64,000 nucleotides of DNA from assembly GCA_016630905.1 (NCBI GenBank), contig WBMQ01000009.1, forward strand, positions 930,001 to 994,000, given 5' to 3'. The stretch comes from Capillidium heterosporum. Lineage: Eukaryota > Entomophthoromycota > Entomophthoromycetes > Entomophthorales > Capillidiaceae. The translations under genes and the position numbers were made by a program. Under the pieces are notes generated by a model, which was not told the DNA's origin, did no database searches, and worked only from the letters and a program-made list of their open reading frames with translations. Positions 38,656-49,189 of this stretch are shown piece after piece; the stretch's first letter is position 1; every line of letters begins with the position of its first letter.

Positions 38656-39213
38656 TCAACAACTCTGATTCCAACAAAAGAGCTCATATTCAGCCTTCCT
38701 CCGTTCCACCAGATCCTGCAATAGCCTCCCGTATATGACGGTGCCCGTATTTAAAAGCTCCTTACTAGCTTCTTTCAAATTGCCTTGATTGACTTTTAGA
38801 GCTAAAGGGGTTGCTTTGAACGCCTCACATCCGATATTGAACGCTATCGATACCAATGCCGAGAACATGTTAGGTTGTATAGGTACTTTGACAAAGTCGG
38901 CGATACATTTCTCTCGAGATTGTAGGTCTTCTTTGAGTAGTTGGACGGCCTGCTGTTCAGTTAATGGTGGTATTATGCCTCTACAGTCCTTGCCATCGCC
39001 TAGACAAGAGTGTCCGTAACCTATCGTTCTGACACCCTATTTGATATTAGTAATGCAAAAAGTATAAATGTTTACCACTTGGTCGTAATAAAAGTCGGCA
39101 CGGTAGCACTCGAACTTCTTGATCAGATCTATCCCTTGGATTGTCGTCGCTTGGATAGTTAGACTGGTTACCAGAGCTACCCACACAAATGTACAGTATA
39201 GTCTATGAAGCAT
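38656..39213 (-). CDS. Secreted GH24 (phage-type) lysozyme
   Basis: Cleaves bacterial peptidoglycan. Two exons, 39076..39213 and 38656..39036, with a 39-nt intron in phase 0; 172 residues. The first 22 residues are a signal peptide with a hydrophobic core (CTFVWVALVTSLTI). The mature protein follows the GH24 pattern closely: GIDLIKKFECYRADFYYDQV with the catalytic glutamate after KF, VRTIGYGHSC, LTEQQAVQLLKEDL, MFSALVSIAFNIGCEAFKAT and LQDLVERRKAEYELF. Six or more cysteines suggest disulfides suited to secretion. The spliceosomal intron and signal peptide show a fungal-adapted gene, but the family is at home in phages and bacteria, so an old horizontal origin is likely. It sits inside the GAS1 cluster on the opposite strand. 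Confidence 0.94.
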
Positions 39214-40518
39214 ATTTGATTTATTTACTGTATTATATTTTAGTTTGGAAATGCTTATATAACTACTTATATATTACAAAATGCAAGTTGCTAAAGCCAC
39301 AAATTCATATCACTGAAAGTAAACACACAACACCTAATTTTTTCCAAAAGCTTCAAAGTTAAACGCAAAATTTTTAACTGCTGTGTTTCAACTTAGGAAA
39401 GGCATAACGACGTAGGTGATGGATCCTTCCGGTTTAGGTGGAACGTAAAGGATTTATAATAGCGTTAATTTATCTTTAAAGTATTGAAAGCTAATTACCT
39501 GTGATTTTCATCATGCTTTTAGGTACCTATGTACTTGGCGTTGTATAGATTGACAGACAGGGTATTACTTCCTATGGTTTATATTAGTATGTTGATGTGG
39601 AGCTGTTAAAGGCTTAAGTATTATTTGTAATCATATTCACGTATAAAGATATATGACTTCATCGAAAGAAGGTTTATTATAAAAGTCTGGAAATAGAGAT
39701 GTTCCTGTAGTTTGAGAATGGCTGCTGTAGCGAAGTGAAAGTAAGGTATCCTACAGTCCTTGTCGATAAACTTCTAATCTGCTCAATCTTTCTTCAGTTG
39801 ATCAAGCAATTATCCGAAAGGTACTTCAACTAAAACGGCATGCTGCCGTGATATCAGTATACGTGTTATTATACTAGAAAGTTTACATCAAAATTTTATT
39901 AAAACACTATATGTATAGAGCTGCTAATATCAGTGCTATAGTGCTTTAACCTTTACGAATCGAATAATATAAAAAGAGTACCGTTTTATATTAATAAACA
40001 CTAATTATACTAGCTTTATTACATTCCATAAATTAATATCGAAGCTTAACTCATTGAGAAAACCTTTTTTGCATTTTCAATTTCAGGTTTAATTGGCATA
40101 ATTATTTGTCTTTTATTGATCAATAGTATAATTAAAATGGAACATATGTATTTATTTGAATACATGAAGTTTAAATATTCAAAATGAAGTGATTCAAATG
40201 AATGCATATTGTTCTTTAAGAGTTAAGCTTCTATATAAACTTTTTAAATAGTGATTCAGGGAATGACATAATACATTAAATTTATAGATATTGGATTGTA
40301 GGTAATAGTCAGCCTCAGTTTTAAGGTTCTGATCAGTGTCAAGCTAATCCAATTACGAATTTGAGTGAAGATTGGAAAATCAAATAGGATTGTGGACTGC
40401 CATTATAGAGCTATCTAAAGAGATATTATACCACCGTGAAGGTGGAGAAGCTACTTTATAAACAAAAGATCTCAAATAAAAAGTTCAGAAAGTGCTTTTG
40501 TCTTGCAAAGAAGAGAGA
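39214..40518. other. Intergenic, with duplicated GAS1 promoter in its last 200 bases
   Basis: Mostly AT-rich and empty. From about 40330 it resembles the DNA upstream of GAS1 copies B and C (a shared TATAAACAAAAGAT stretch and a shared GTGCTTT stretch just before the start), so the duplicated unit included the promoter. Confidence 0.5.
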
Positions 40519-41988
40519 GTATTGACTAAGGATTTATCATACCTGTTGAGGCTAGCCACCATCACTTGCTTCAACTCGGTCGTAGTAAAAAGAACAAAAT
40601 TTTCCAAGAGCACCGGTAAGCAGTTCACCATTAAAGATATTGAGTAGCAGCCTAGAGATGGTAGCAAAAGGTTCACAATCTAATAACTAAACTAAAAAAC
40701 TGTAAGCACGATATCGAAAACTTCAAGGATCTAAAGGTAAACCTAGCTCATGTTTACCAGATCAATCAAGAATTTAATAACAATGATTACATAAAGTAGT
40801 TGGAATCGGCTGGTATCTACTTGGATTTAGATTTACCCGTACTTAAACACTCCATCAACCACAAGGATCCAACTTATAACTTGGATATATTGAATCATTA
40901 AAAACAGATTATAGATCTCTTCGACAACTACAACAACGTTACCTCCTACTTCGCTAGTAATAAATCAATGATAAAACCAATATGGACGCCAATTCCTTCG
41001 TCAAAGTCACTCTCAGGGATACTAAGGCTTATATCTAGACCAGGAAACACAAATCCCCGCCGGTTACACCAGCAACAATAGCGAAACAAGACAGAGTATC
41101 ACCAGCTATTTAAATTGTAGCATCAAGGAAGAGTATGGGAGTTTCTACGCCGTCAATATCTGCCCATGGTGTGGAGGTATCACCCTCCAGAAGCCGAGCT
41201 GCCCTAGCCTGATCAAAGAGTTCAAGAAGTACACGGTACCCGTATTTTTGAACAAATGTGAGTACATCGTTAATAGATCTTGCCTCTTTATGAAAGAACT
41301 GCAGTTCATCTACAGCCTCAATATGAACAAAATACTCAACGGTGACATCATATGCGAGTACGGTATCATAGACACCAATCCCAAGACCCAAAAGGTAACT
41401 AAGTGTAAGCTCGAATACGGCAATTTCAAACAGGCCTTGATTGTCATCAAATTGGATCCCATTAAGATAATCAGTTACTTGATACTTCAAGACAAGGTCA
41501 GTGACTTGTCAATTACCGATAAGTACCAGCAGGTCAATACCAAACTACCATCTATCCCTTCCAGAAAAGCTTGTGAGCGCATAGTACTCAATCCAAGTTT
41601 TAAAGCTAGTCCCAAAATCGCCAAGGTATCAGGCGATGAAATTGGTAAGTCGTTCAGTTTCCTGTGTTACAACAGTGTCAACTGCGAGTAGTTGTCAATG
41701 GATGCTGAAAACAGAGCTTACAATACCTTCTCAGAATAACTACTCAATAAGCAATTTAGTTTGGTTTTAAGCACCACATATCAAATCAAGTAAGAATACT
41801 GACGCCTGTAAGGATGCTGGTGAAGTCCAAAAAATGGCAGGTGGTATATCGGCGAGTGCACTGGGTTAAAGACAAACCTTACCGAGGCTGGAGATTCCAG
41901 TAAAGGCTTCAGTAATTTTTCGGCTGGATCCCTATTGCTACCCATGTAAACGGTAGTTACCGCTCTAGTTGGTAATATGTTGGTTTAA
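40519..41988 (+). pseudogene. GAS1-family pseudogene
   Basis: Full-length but decayed copy of the GH72/X8 gene. It can be followed from the signal-peptide region (start codon changed; ATTGAC where the others have ATG) through the GH72 region, the X8 domain and the GPI signal, with many in-frame stops and small indels. Length is about 1470 bp against 1494 bp for the intact copies. Both catalytic regions are damaged: the stretch matching the first glutamate has lost the motif (near 40950), and the region of the second reads FLNKCEYI instead of FLSEYG (near 41250). Similarity is closest to copies B and C rather than A. It is flanked by similar spacer DNA, so it arose by tandem duplication, not by retroposition. 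Confidence 0.93.
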
Positions 41989-42694
41989 TCGTAAGGGTTG
42001 CCCCTTTGAGAAATTTGTGATGAGGATCGATATTCATATTATCAACATACTTCAATGTTTAGTGGGTCTGGAAAATTACAGGTATATAGTATAAACTACT
42101 CCATTTATATCACAAGAAAACTTAAATATTTTATAGTACCACACATAATACCTGGCCCGACAATAGCTTTCAAGATATTTTGTAACAAGTATTGGCAACC
42201 ATTAATATCAGCCTTGACCTTTCACTTTAAAAATATAAACTGCCATCTGATTTAATATTCGACATAGTACTATATATTTATATGAAACATATAGGAAGCA
42301 AGCTATATACGATTTCGTTGCCTTTCCTTGGTCAGCTGGCTGAGAACCTTTATTTATAAAATCTAAAAATAAATTAGTGTTTTGTTTAAAATTAATAAGG
42401 ATATTTTATTTGACTTAAATTAATAGACTATACTAAATTTTGTATTAGCTGTATTCTATAAAAATGAATAAAGTTTAGTAAATTGAAAGGATTTCGGACA
42501 CGGCTTGAGCTCCTTCTCCGGAAAAACATCAAAGACCTTTACCAGAACTCCCAAAATAAATTTGTAGAATTGAGGACTGGCTATAAAGAACCACTTACGG
42601 ATATTTATATCTCTGGAAAAGATGAATAAATCATTTTATAAACGACAGATTTCAACCAAATATCCAGAAAGACCTTTTTTCTTTCACAAGTTAA
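41989..42694. repeat. Duplicated spacer, first copy
   Basis: This spacer is similar to 44189-45037: both share GGAAAATTACAGGTATA-like, CCTTTCCTTGGTCAGCTGG and GTAAATTGAAA stretches in the same order. It marks a tandem unit of about 2.3 kb (gene plus spacer). Confidence 0.7.
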
Positions 42695-44188
42695 ATGTTG
42701 ACCAAGAATTTATTAAGTTTATTAGCGGTAGCCACCGTCACCTGTCTCGACCCAATTGTTGTCAAGGGAACCAAGTTCTTCAAGAGTACTGGTGAGCAGT
42801 TCATCATCAAAGGTATCGGATGGCAGCCTAGGGATGGTGGAGCAAAGTTCTTGGATCCTTTGTCCAACTCTGACAATTGCAAGCGTGACATCGAAAACTT
42901 CAAGGATCTGGGTGTAAATTTAGTACGTGTATACCAGATCGACCAGGACTTGAATCACGACGACTGTATGAAGCAGTTGGAATCAGCCGGTATCTACTTG
43001 GCCCTAGATCTACCAGTGCCTAAATACTCAGTTAACCGTAACGACCCCACCTACAACTTGGACATACTGAACCACTACAAGCAGACGGTAGATCTCTTTG
43101 ACAAGTACGACAACGTCGCCTTCTACTTCGCCGGCAACGAGGTCAACAATGACAAGACCAACACCAACGCCAACCCCTTTGTCAAAGCTGCTCTCAGGGA
43201 TATCAAGGCCTACATCAAGACCAAGAAGCACAAGGTCCCCGTCGGTTACGCCAACAACGATGACACTGAAACAAGACAGAACATCGCCGACTACTTCAAC
43301 TGTGGTACTAAGGAGGAACGTGGTGATTTCTATGCTGTCAACGTATATTTGTGGTGTGGTGATGTGACTTACCAGAAATCTGGTTACCCTGAGCTAATCA
43401 AGCAGCTAGAGAACTACTCGGTACCTATATTTTTAAGCGAGTACGGATGCATCGAAAACCGACCCCGTCCTTTCAAGAAGGAATTACAGTCCATCTATGG
43501 TCCCGATATGAACAAGGTGCTCAACGGAGGAATCATGTATGAGTACTCCTACGAGGACAATAAGTACGGTATCGTAGACATCGATCCCAAGACCCAAAAA
43601 GTGACCAAACGCAAGCCCGAGTACGAAAATTTCAAACAAGCAATTGCCGCTCTCAAGCTAGATCCCATCAAGATGGACAGCTACTCAGCACCTCAAGACA
43701 AAGCTAGTGACTGTCCAGCCACCGGTAAAAACTGGCAGGCTAACGCCAAACTACCACCTACTCCTTCTAGCAAAGCTTGCGAATGTATGGTGTCCAAGCT
43801 GGAATGCAAAGCTAGCTCCAAGATCGCCAAGACATCTGGGGATGAAATCGGCAAGCTGTTTAGCTACCTGTGTTCCAATGGTGCTGATTGCAAAAAGTAT
43901 CTATCGGTAGATGCTGAGAACGGAGTCTACGGTGCCTTTTCGGGATGTTTGCCTAACCAGCAGCTTAGTTGGGCCTTGAACGCTGTCTATATCAAATCAG
44001 GTAAGAATGCTGATGCCTGCAAGGATGCTGGTGAGATCCAGAAACCCGCAAGTGGTAGTATCGATGAGTGTGTCGGATTAATGGCTGATATTGCCGAAGC
44101 TGGAGGTTCCGGCAAGTCTTCAGCCAAATCTCTGTCGCTACCTCTGTTAACCGTGGCTGGTGCACTAGTCGGTGGTATGTTGATTTAA
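42695..44188 (+). CDS. GAS1-family beta-1,3-glucanosyltransferase, copy B
   Basis: 497 residues, no introns, intact. Signal peptide about residues 1-17, then GH72 with the acid/base glutamate in YFAGNEVNND and the nucleophile in IFLSEYGCIE, X8/CBM43 domain with conserved cysteines (CECMVSKLECKAS, FSYLCSNGADC, GAFSGCLPNQQLSWALN), a short Gly/Ser-rich region and a hydrophobic C-terminal GPI-anchor signal (SLPLLTVAGALVGGMLI). The enzyme works at the outer face of the plasma membrane on wall glucan. It is nearly identical to copy C; most differences lie in one patch of about 300 bp. Codon use is strongly biased to C-ending codons, as expected of an abundant wall protein. Confidence 0.97.
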   Translation: MLTKNLLSLLAVATVTCLDPIVVKGTKFFKSTGEQFIIKGIGWQPRDGGAKFLDPLSNSDNCKRDIENFKDLGVNLVRVYQIDQDLNHDDCMKQLESAGIYLALDLPVPKYSVNRNDPTYNLDILNHYKQTVDLFDKYDNVAFYFAGNEVNNDKTNTNANPFVKAALRDIKAYIKTKKHKVPVGYANNDDTETRQNIADYFNCGTKEERGDFYAVNVYLWCGDVTYQKSGYPELIKQLENYSVPIFLSEYGCIENRPRPFKKELQSIYGPDMNKVLNGGIMYEYSYEDNKYGIVDIDPKTQKVTKRKPEYENFKQAIAALKLDPIKMDSYSAPQDKASDCPATGKNWQANAKLPPTPSSKACECMVSKLECKASSKIAKTSGDEIGKLFSYLCSNGADCKKYLSVDAENGVYGAFSGCLPNQQLSWALNAVYIKSGKNADACKDAGEIQKPASGSIDECVGLMADIAEAGGSGKSSAKSLSLPLLTVAGALVGGMLI

Positions 44189-45037
44189 GCCAGAGGTTAG
44201 TTTTTTTGAAAGGTTAGTAGTTAGGATAGGTATCCTTGTACCGGCAGACATTAGTACTCATCTTTTTTTCGAATGTCTCTTAAAAGTATAATTAAACGAT
44301 CAGAAGAGCAATGGCTTGGAGGAAATTACAGGTATAGTTTATTTACTTTTCCATCTTCACCAAGAGAGTTAACTCTTGCTATATCACACCGCCTTTTTAA
44401 TTAAAGTACTTCAATTTAGATACGTTTACAAAACGTGACTTGATGGTAGCTTCCAAGAAATCCTGTACCAAACCATATCTGCTTCTGGTAACAGGTTTGG
44501 CTTTAGGAATGTTCTTGAAGGTAACCTGCAATTTGATTTAATACTTACCATACTATTATATATTTATGTAGAACAAGCTATGGTCAGTCTTTTTACCTTT
44601 CCTTGGTCAGCTGGTCAAGAACTTCTACTTGTATAGGTTCTTGAAACTAATTTTTAGCGCTTTGTTCAAAATTAATAGAGTAGCTATTTTTAAATATTTT
44701 AAGTAGAATTTATTGCTTTATGCCAACTAATCACTTTCTATGAACAGATTCTAGTAAATTGAAATGTGGATTTCGAACGGCTTTGAAATCATTTTCTCCG
44801 GGTTTTATTCCCAAAATAAATCTATTCCATTTAACTAGATTCCCAAGCCAATCATAGGGAGGCTTATCCAATTACAGAATTTGGGTGAAGCTGGAGGACC
44901 AAATAAGCTTACAGGCTGACAATATAGAACCACTTAAGGAGATTTTATACCACTGAGAAATCTGGAGAAATACCTTTATAAACAAAAGATTCCAACCAAA
45001 CGTCCATAAAGTGCTTTCTTTCACAAGCTACAAGAAG
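44189..45037. repeat. Duplicated spacer, second copy
   Basis: Counterpart of 41989-42694, with the same blocks in the same order. The last 170 bases are the promoter of copy C and match those before copy B and before the pseudogene. Confidence 0.7.
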
Positions 45038-46531
45038 ATGTTGATCAAGAGTTTATTAAGTTTATTAGCGGTAGCCACCGTCACCTGTCTCGACCCAATT
45101 GTTGTCAAGGGAACCAAGTTCTTCAAGAGTACTGGTGAGCAGTTCATCATCAAAGGTATCGGATGGCAGCCTAGGGATGGTGGAGCAAAGTTCTTGGATC
45201 CTTTGTCCAACTCTGACAATTGCAAGCGTGACATCGAAAACTTCAAGGATCTGGGTGTAAATTTAGTACGTGTATACCAGATCGACCAGGACTTGAATCA
45301 CGACGACTGTATGAAGCAGTTGGAATCAGCCGGTATCTACTTGGCCCTAGATCTACCAGTGCCTAAATACTCAGTTAACCGTAACGACCCCACCTACAAC
45401 TTGGACATACTGAACCACTACAAGCAGACGGTAGATCTCTTTGACAAGTACGACAACGTCGCCTTCTACTTCGCCGGCAACGAGGTCAACAATGACAAGA
45501 CCAACACCAACGCCAACCCCTTTGTCAAAGCTGCTCTCAGGGATATCAAGGCCTACATCAAGACCAAGAAGCACAAGGTCCCCGTCGGTTACGCCAACAA
45601 CGATGACACCGAGACAAGACAGAACATCGCCGACTACTTCAACTGTGGTACTAAGGAGGAACGTGGTGATTTCTATGCTGTCAACGTATATTTGTGGTGT
45701 GGTGATGTAACCTACCAGAAATCTGGTTATCCCGAATTGATCAAGCAGCTGGAGAACTACCCCACGCCAGTGTTCCTTAGTGAGTACGGATGTATCGTCA
45801 ACCGACCCCGTCCTTTCAAGAAGGAATTACAGTCCATCTATGGTCCCGATATGAACAAGGTGCTCAACGGTGGTATCATGTATGAGTACACCTACGAAGA
45901 TAACGAGTATGGTATCGTAGACATCGATCCCAAGACCCAAAAAGTGACCAAACGCAAGCCCGAGTACGAAAATTTCAAACAAGCAATTGCCGCTCTCAAG
46001 CTAGATCCCATCAAGATGGACAGCTACTCAGCACCTCAAGACAAAGCTAGTGACTGTCCAGCCACCGGTAAAAACTGGCAGGCTAACGCCAAACTACCAC
46101 CTACTCCTTCTAGCAAAGCTTGCGAATGTATGGTGTCCAAGCTGGAATGCAAAGCTAGCTCCAAGATCGCCAAGACATCTGGGGATGAAATCGGCAAGCT
46201 GTTTAGCTACCTGTGTTCCAATGGTGCTGATTGCAAAAAGTATCTATCGGTAGATGCTGAGAACGGAGTCTACGGTGCCTTTTCGGGATGCTTACCTAAC
46301 CAGCAGCTTAGTTGGGCCTTGAATGCTGTCTATATCAAATCAGGTAAGAATGCTGATGCCTGCAAGGATGCTGGTGAGATCCAGAAACCCGCAAGTGGTA
46401 GTATCGATGAGTGTGTCGGATTAAAGGCTGATATTGCCGAAGCTGGAGGTTCCGGCAAGTCTTCAGCCAAATCTCTGTCGCTACCCCTGTTAACCGTGGC
46501 TGGTGCACTAGTTGGTGGTATGTTGATTTAA
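45038..46531 (+). CDS. GAS1-family beta-1,3-glucanosyltransferase, copy C
   Basis: 497 residues, intact, no introns; same architecture as copy B. The frame is open upstream to 45011, but the only ATG is at 45038, matching the start of copy B. Protein differences from B are few: near the N-terminus (ML-I-K-S against ML-T-K-N), around the catalytic nucleophile (NYPTPVFLSEYGCIV against NYSVPIFLSEYGCIE), MYEYTYEDNEYG against MYEYSYEDNKYG, and one residue near the end. The first 560 bp of coding sequence are almost base-for-base the same as copy B, which points to very recent duplication or ongoing gene conversion. Confidence 0.97.
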   Translation: MLIKSLLSLLAVATVTCLDPIVVKGTKFFKSTGEQFIIKGIGWQPRDGGAKFLDPLSNSDNCKRDIENFKDLGVNLVRVYQIDQDLNHDDCMKQLESAGIYLALDLPVPKYSVNRNDPTYNLDILNHYKQTVDLFDKYDNVAFYFAGNEVNNDKTNTNANPFVKAALRDIKAYIKTKKHKVPVGYANNDDTETRQNIADYFNCGTKEERGDFYAVNVYLWCGDVTYQKSGYPELIKQLENYPTPVFLSEYGCIVNRPRPFKKELQSIYGPDMNKVLNGGIMYEYTYEDNEYGIVDIDPKTQKVTKRKPEYENFKQAIAALKLDPIKMDSYSAPQDKASDCPATGKNWQANAKLPPTPSSKACECMVSKLECKASSKIAKTSGDEIGKLFSYLCSNGADCKKYLSVDAENGVYGAFSGCLPNQQLSWALNAVYIKSGKNADACKDAGEIQKPASGSIDECVGLKADIAEAGGSGKSSAKSLSLPLLTVAGALVGGMLI

Positions 46532-47175
46532 GCCAGAGGTTAGTTCTTTTGAAAGGTTGGTGATGGGAATCAGTGCCCGCTTTACATGTACACTTTGGAG
46601 TTCTATTTTCTTTTAATGCCATTTAAAAGTATAACTTAATATTCTCTTTCGGATTTGATTTTAAAGCTTTTTTATATATATGTTCATGTCGATAAGTTTG
46701 ATAATGGGTGAGCTTTCATCCCTCGTTAGATATATTTGTGAGTTTGTATATTTATAGATTGCATAGGTTGGAAGTGTAAGTGAAACAAAAGTAGCAATAT
46801 AGTGGCTACGCTTCAAATAAGCTTAAATATTGACAAGTTGTTATATCTAAAATCCGTAATTTTAAGGATAAGTATTGTGGTTAAATATACTTCATCAGAA
46901 TCTACAATGTTGCTATATCTGAATGGGCGCTTGATCTTTATAAATGCAATGTTACTATAGTAGATCTCAATACTCGTAAATACACTGTTGCTGTTCCGTT
47001 TATTAAAATAAATATACCAACAGTTCAATCAAAAACAATTCAGCCATGAAATAAAATAAAACGTAAAATAGTATCTAACTACTTTATTAAACTATGTTAC
47101 CAATTAATTCTTTATAAAATAAAATGCTGATGTCCTCATTACAAAGGACAGATGCCTACCACTTGATTTCCAACT
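46532..47175. other. Intergenic between convergent genes
   Basis: The first 40 bases continue the match to the 3' flank of copy B (GCCAGAGGTTAGTT), then the similarity fades. The rest is AT-rich and empty. Confidence 0.55.
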
Positions 47176-48144
47176 TTAAAATCTAGGGACAGTAAATATG
47201 TTATTCGTCTTACGTACGATGAAGTTCTCCGACAACCCCTTGAGCATCCTCTGCTTCAAATTGACACTAGGTTCCTTTTTGGGTGTAAAAATACTGAACC
47301 TAGTCAGTTGTTCTGGGTTTTCAGTAGAGTCAACATTTTCACCAGTAGTGGAGTCGAAAGATAGCTCCAATGGGTCGTCTAAATTGAGGTTGTCGTACAA
47401 AGCGTTGTATTTGGAAAGTGATTCATTGTTGGAATTTACTGAACTGGTCTCTAATCATAAGGTAAAGTTAGCTTGGAAGGAAAATAAAATAAAATACTTG
47501 AGAGAGTAGACCCGGACTGTGTACTCCTGAAGGATCCTGAGTTTCTACTTAAATCTGAAGGTTGCCCGGGGTTGGCTTGGGTGTCATTGATGAGTAGGCT
47601 GGGGATGTGGTTGGATACTTTTTTCAAGTAGATATCGATGATATCTAAAATTTCATCGAGGTAGGTTAGAGGCACCTTTGTAAACCAGTTGTCCTTGTAT
47701 ACATCAAAAGCCCTCCTACTTATGACCTGGCAGTTTTTATAAATGAAGTTAAAGACATCATCTTTGATGGGATGGTTGCCTTTGAAGATAAGTTCCTGCT
47801 CTTCCTCGGTCGTATAACACTGGCTAATTTCCACAAGTAGCTTTACATTTACGTTCAAAATATCTTTGTACTCTAACCTAGGAACTAGAGTCAGTTAGTA
47901 AATGTATAAATCTTGAAATTTTACTGATGATTAGGGCCGAGCACTTGAAACATGGGCGGTTGGTCGTAGTACCAGTTAGTGAGAAGGTGGTGTAGGAAGT
48001 TGATTCTGCAAATATATGGCCCGTACAGTCCTCACAAATGAAATGGGAGCATTGAAAGCATTGGAACTTACGGACCATTGCCGTGCCTCCAAACTCCTTC
48101 GTACAGGACTGGCATATACTTCCAAGATTTTTGTTGGTAGACAT
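47176..48144 (-). CDS. FYVE-like zinc-finger protein, with one +1 frame break
   Basis: Two exons, 47498..48144 and 47176..47450, with a 47-nt intron in phase 1. The N-terminus carries a cysteine-rich finger: CQSCTKEF, then FQCFQCSHFICEDC, and later CFKC, eight cysteines in pairs as in FYVE/PHD-type zinc fingers. The R+HHC+ motif of classical PI3P binders is not present, so lipid binding is uncertain. The middle part is helical and the C-terminal third is Ser/Asn/Thr-rich and probably disordered. The first frame ends at a TAG (47880-47878, read downward) after ISRFIHLLT; the long second frame, beginning LEYKDILNVNVKLLVEISQC, lies one base on. One surplus base is needed within 47878-47896. Corrected length is 306 residues. 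Cellular role unknown. Confidence 0.72.
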
Positions 48145-49189
48145 AATTCGAAAAGGTATAAAAGTAAACTACAAAAAAATTCAGTACCTTACTTATATGT
48201 TCTTATTAAGGAGTCAGAAGGCTTACACAATTGCCCGTTCTAATGGGAGCGTGCAATCAATACTACGTATAAGTTAGTTTAAAGGAAGTATCTGATGATA
48301 AATTATCCATACCTTTGCTTCAAAGCCTAAAAAGCAACCTTTGCTTAAGCTATTTTCCTTTTATAACCTGATATGGTGTAACAAATTAGTTGGGAATGTA
48401 TTAATTCCATCAATTTATGAGATGTTCTTATATTCAGGCCTACAAGGCTATTTGACATTTGACGGACCTTTCCTAGTTAATAAATGAATAAGGTTTGGCA
48501 ATGAGCAACACTAAATCTAGTTAGCACATGTATAAAGGAGGTTGATAGGGAGTTGAAAATATATAAACTCGAGACTTGAACATCAGACTGCTACAAAGTT
48601 GGAAGTAATTGGAATTTTGACAACAGGTAGTTTTGTAAATATATCTCAATAGTCTGCATGCTATCTAAATACGCAGTAAAAAGTGTGTGGAGTTTATTAT
48701 AGGCTTTTTACTATACAATGAAATACTTGCCTATTACTTTTAAATATAATTAATTTTATACAAGGTAAATTCATCCAACTTCAGGATATTTCCTTCATAT
48801 TGACCCATTTCGAAATATGTATTTGTCTTACTATATTTACTCAAGGATAACTATCGAGCCATTAGTTTAAAGTAAACCTTCATAATGTATATCCACAATA
48901 CACCTAGATTTTTCTTATAACTAGTACCAAGTTAAATGGTGCAACTACATACAACATATAGGACAAATATTTCTTTCAAAAAAGTAGTATATCATTGTAG
49001 AAAAATCGAATAATACTAGAGAAAACAAATCTAACTTACCGAAAGAAACTCGTACTGGAAAGCAATAAAAGTATTTATTACTTCAAAGATTGCATAATAG
49101 AGCGATTTGTAAACGTCAATTTAACAGTTCAAGTACTTTCAACTTTAGGGATGTGCCATAAAATTAACATAAGACAAGCGTGCTTAAAC
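48145..49189. other. Intergenic, no gene recognised
   Basis: AT-rich, about 1 kb, holding the promoter of the zinc-finger gene and the 3' flank of the Y14 gene. Confidence 0.55.
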
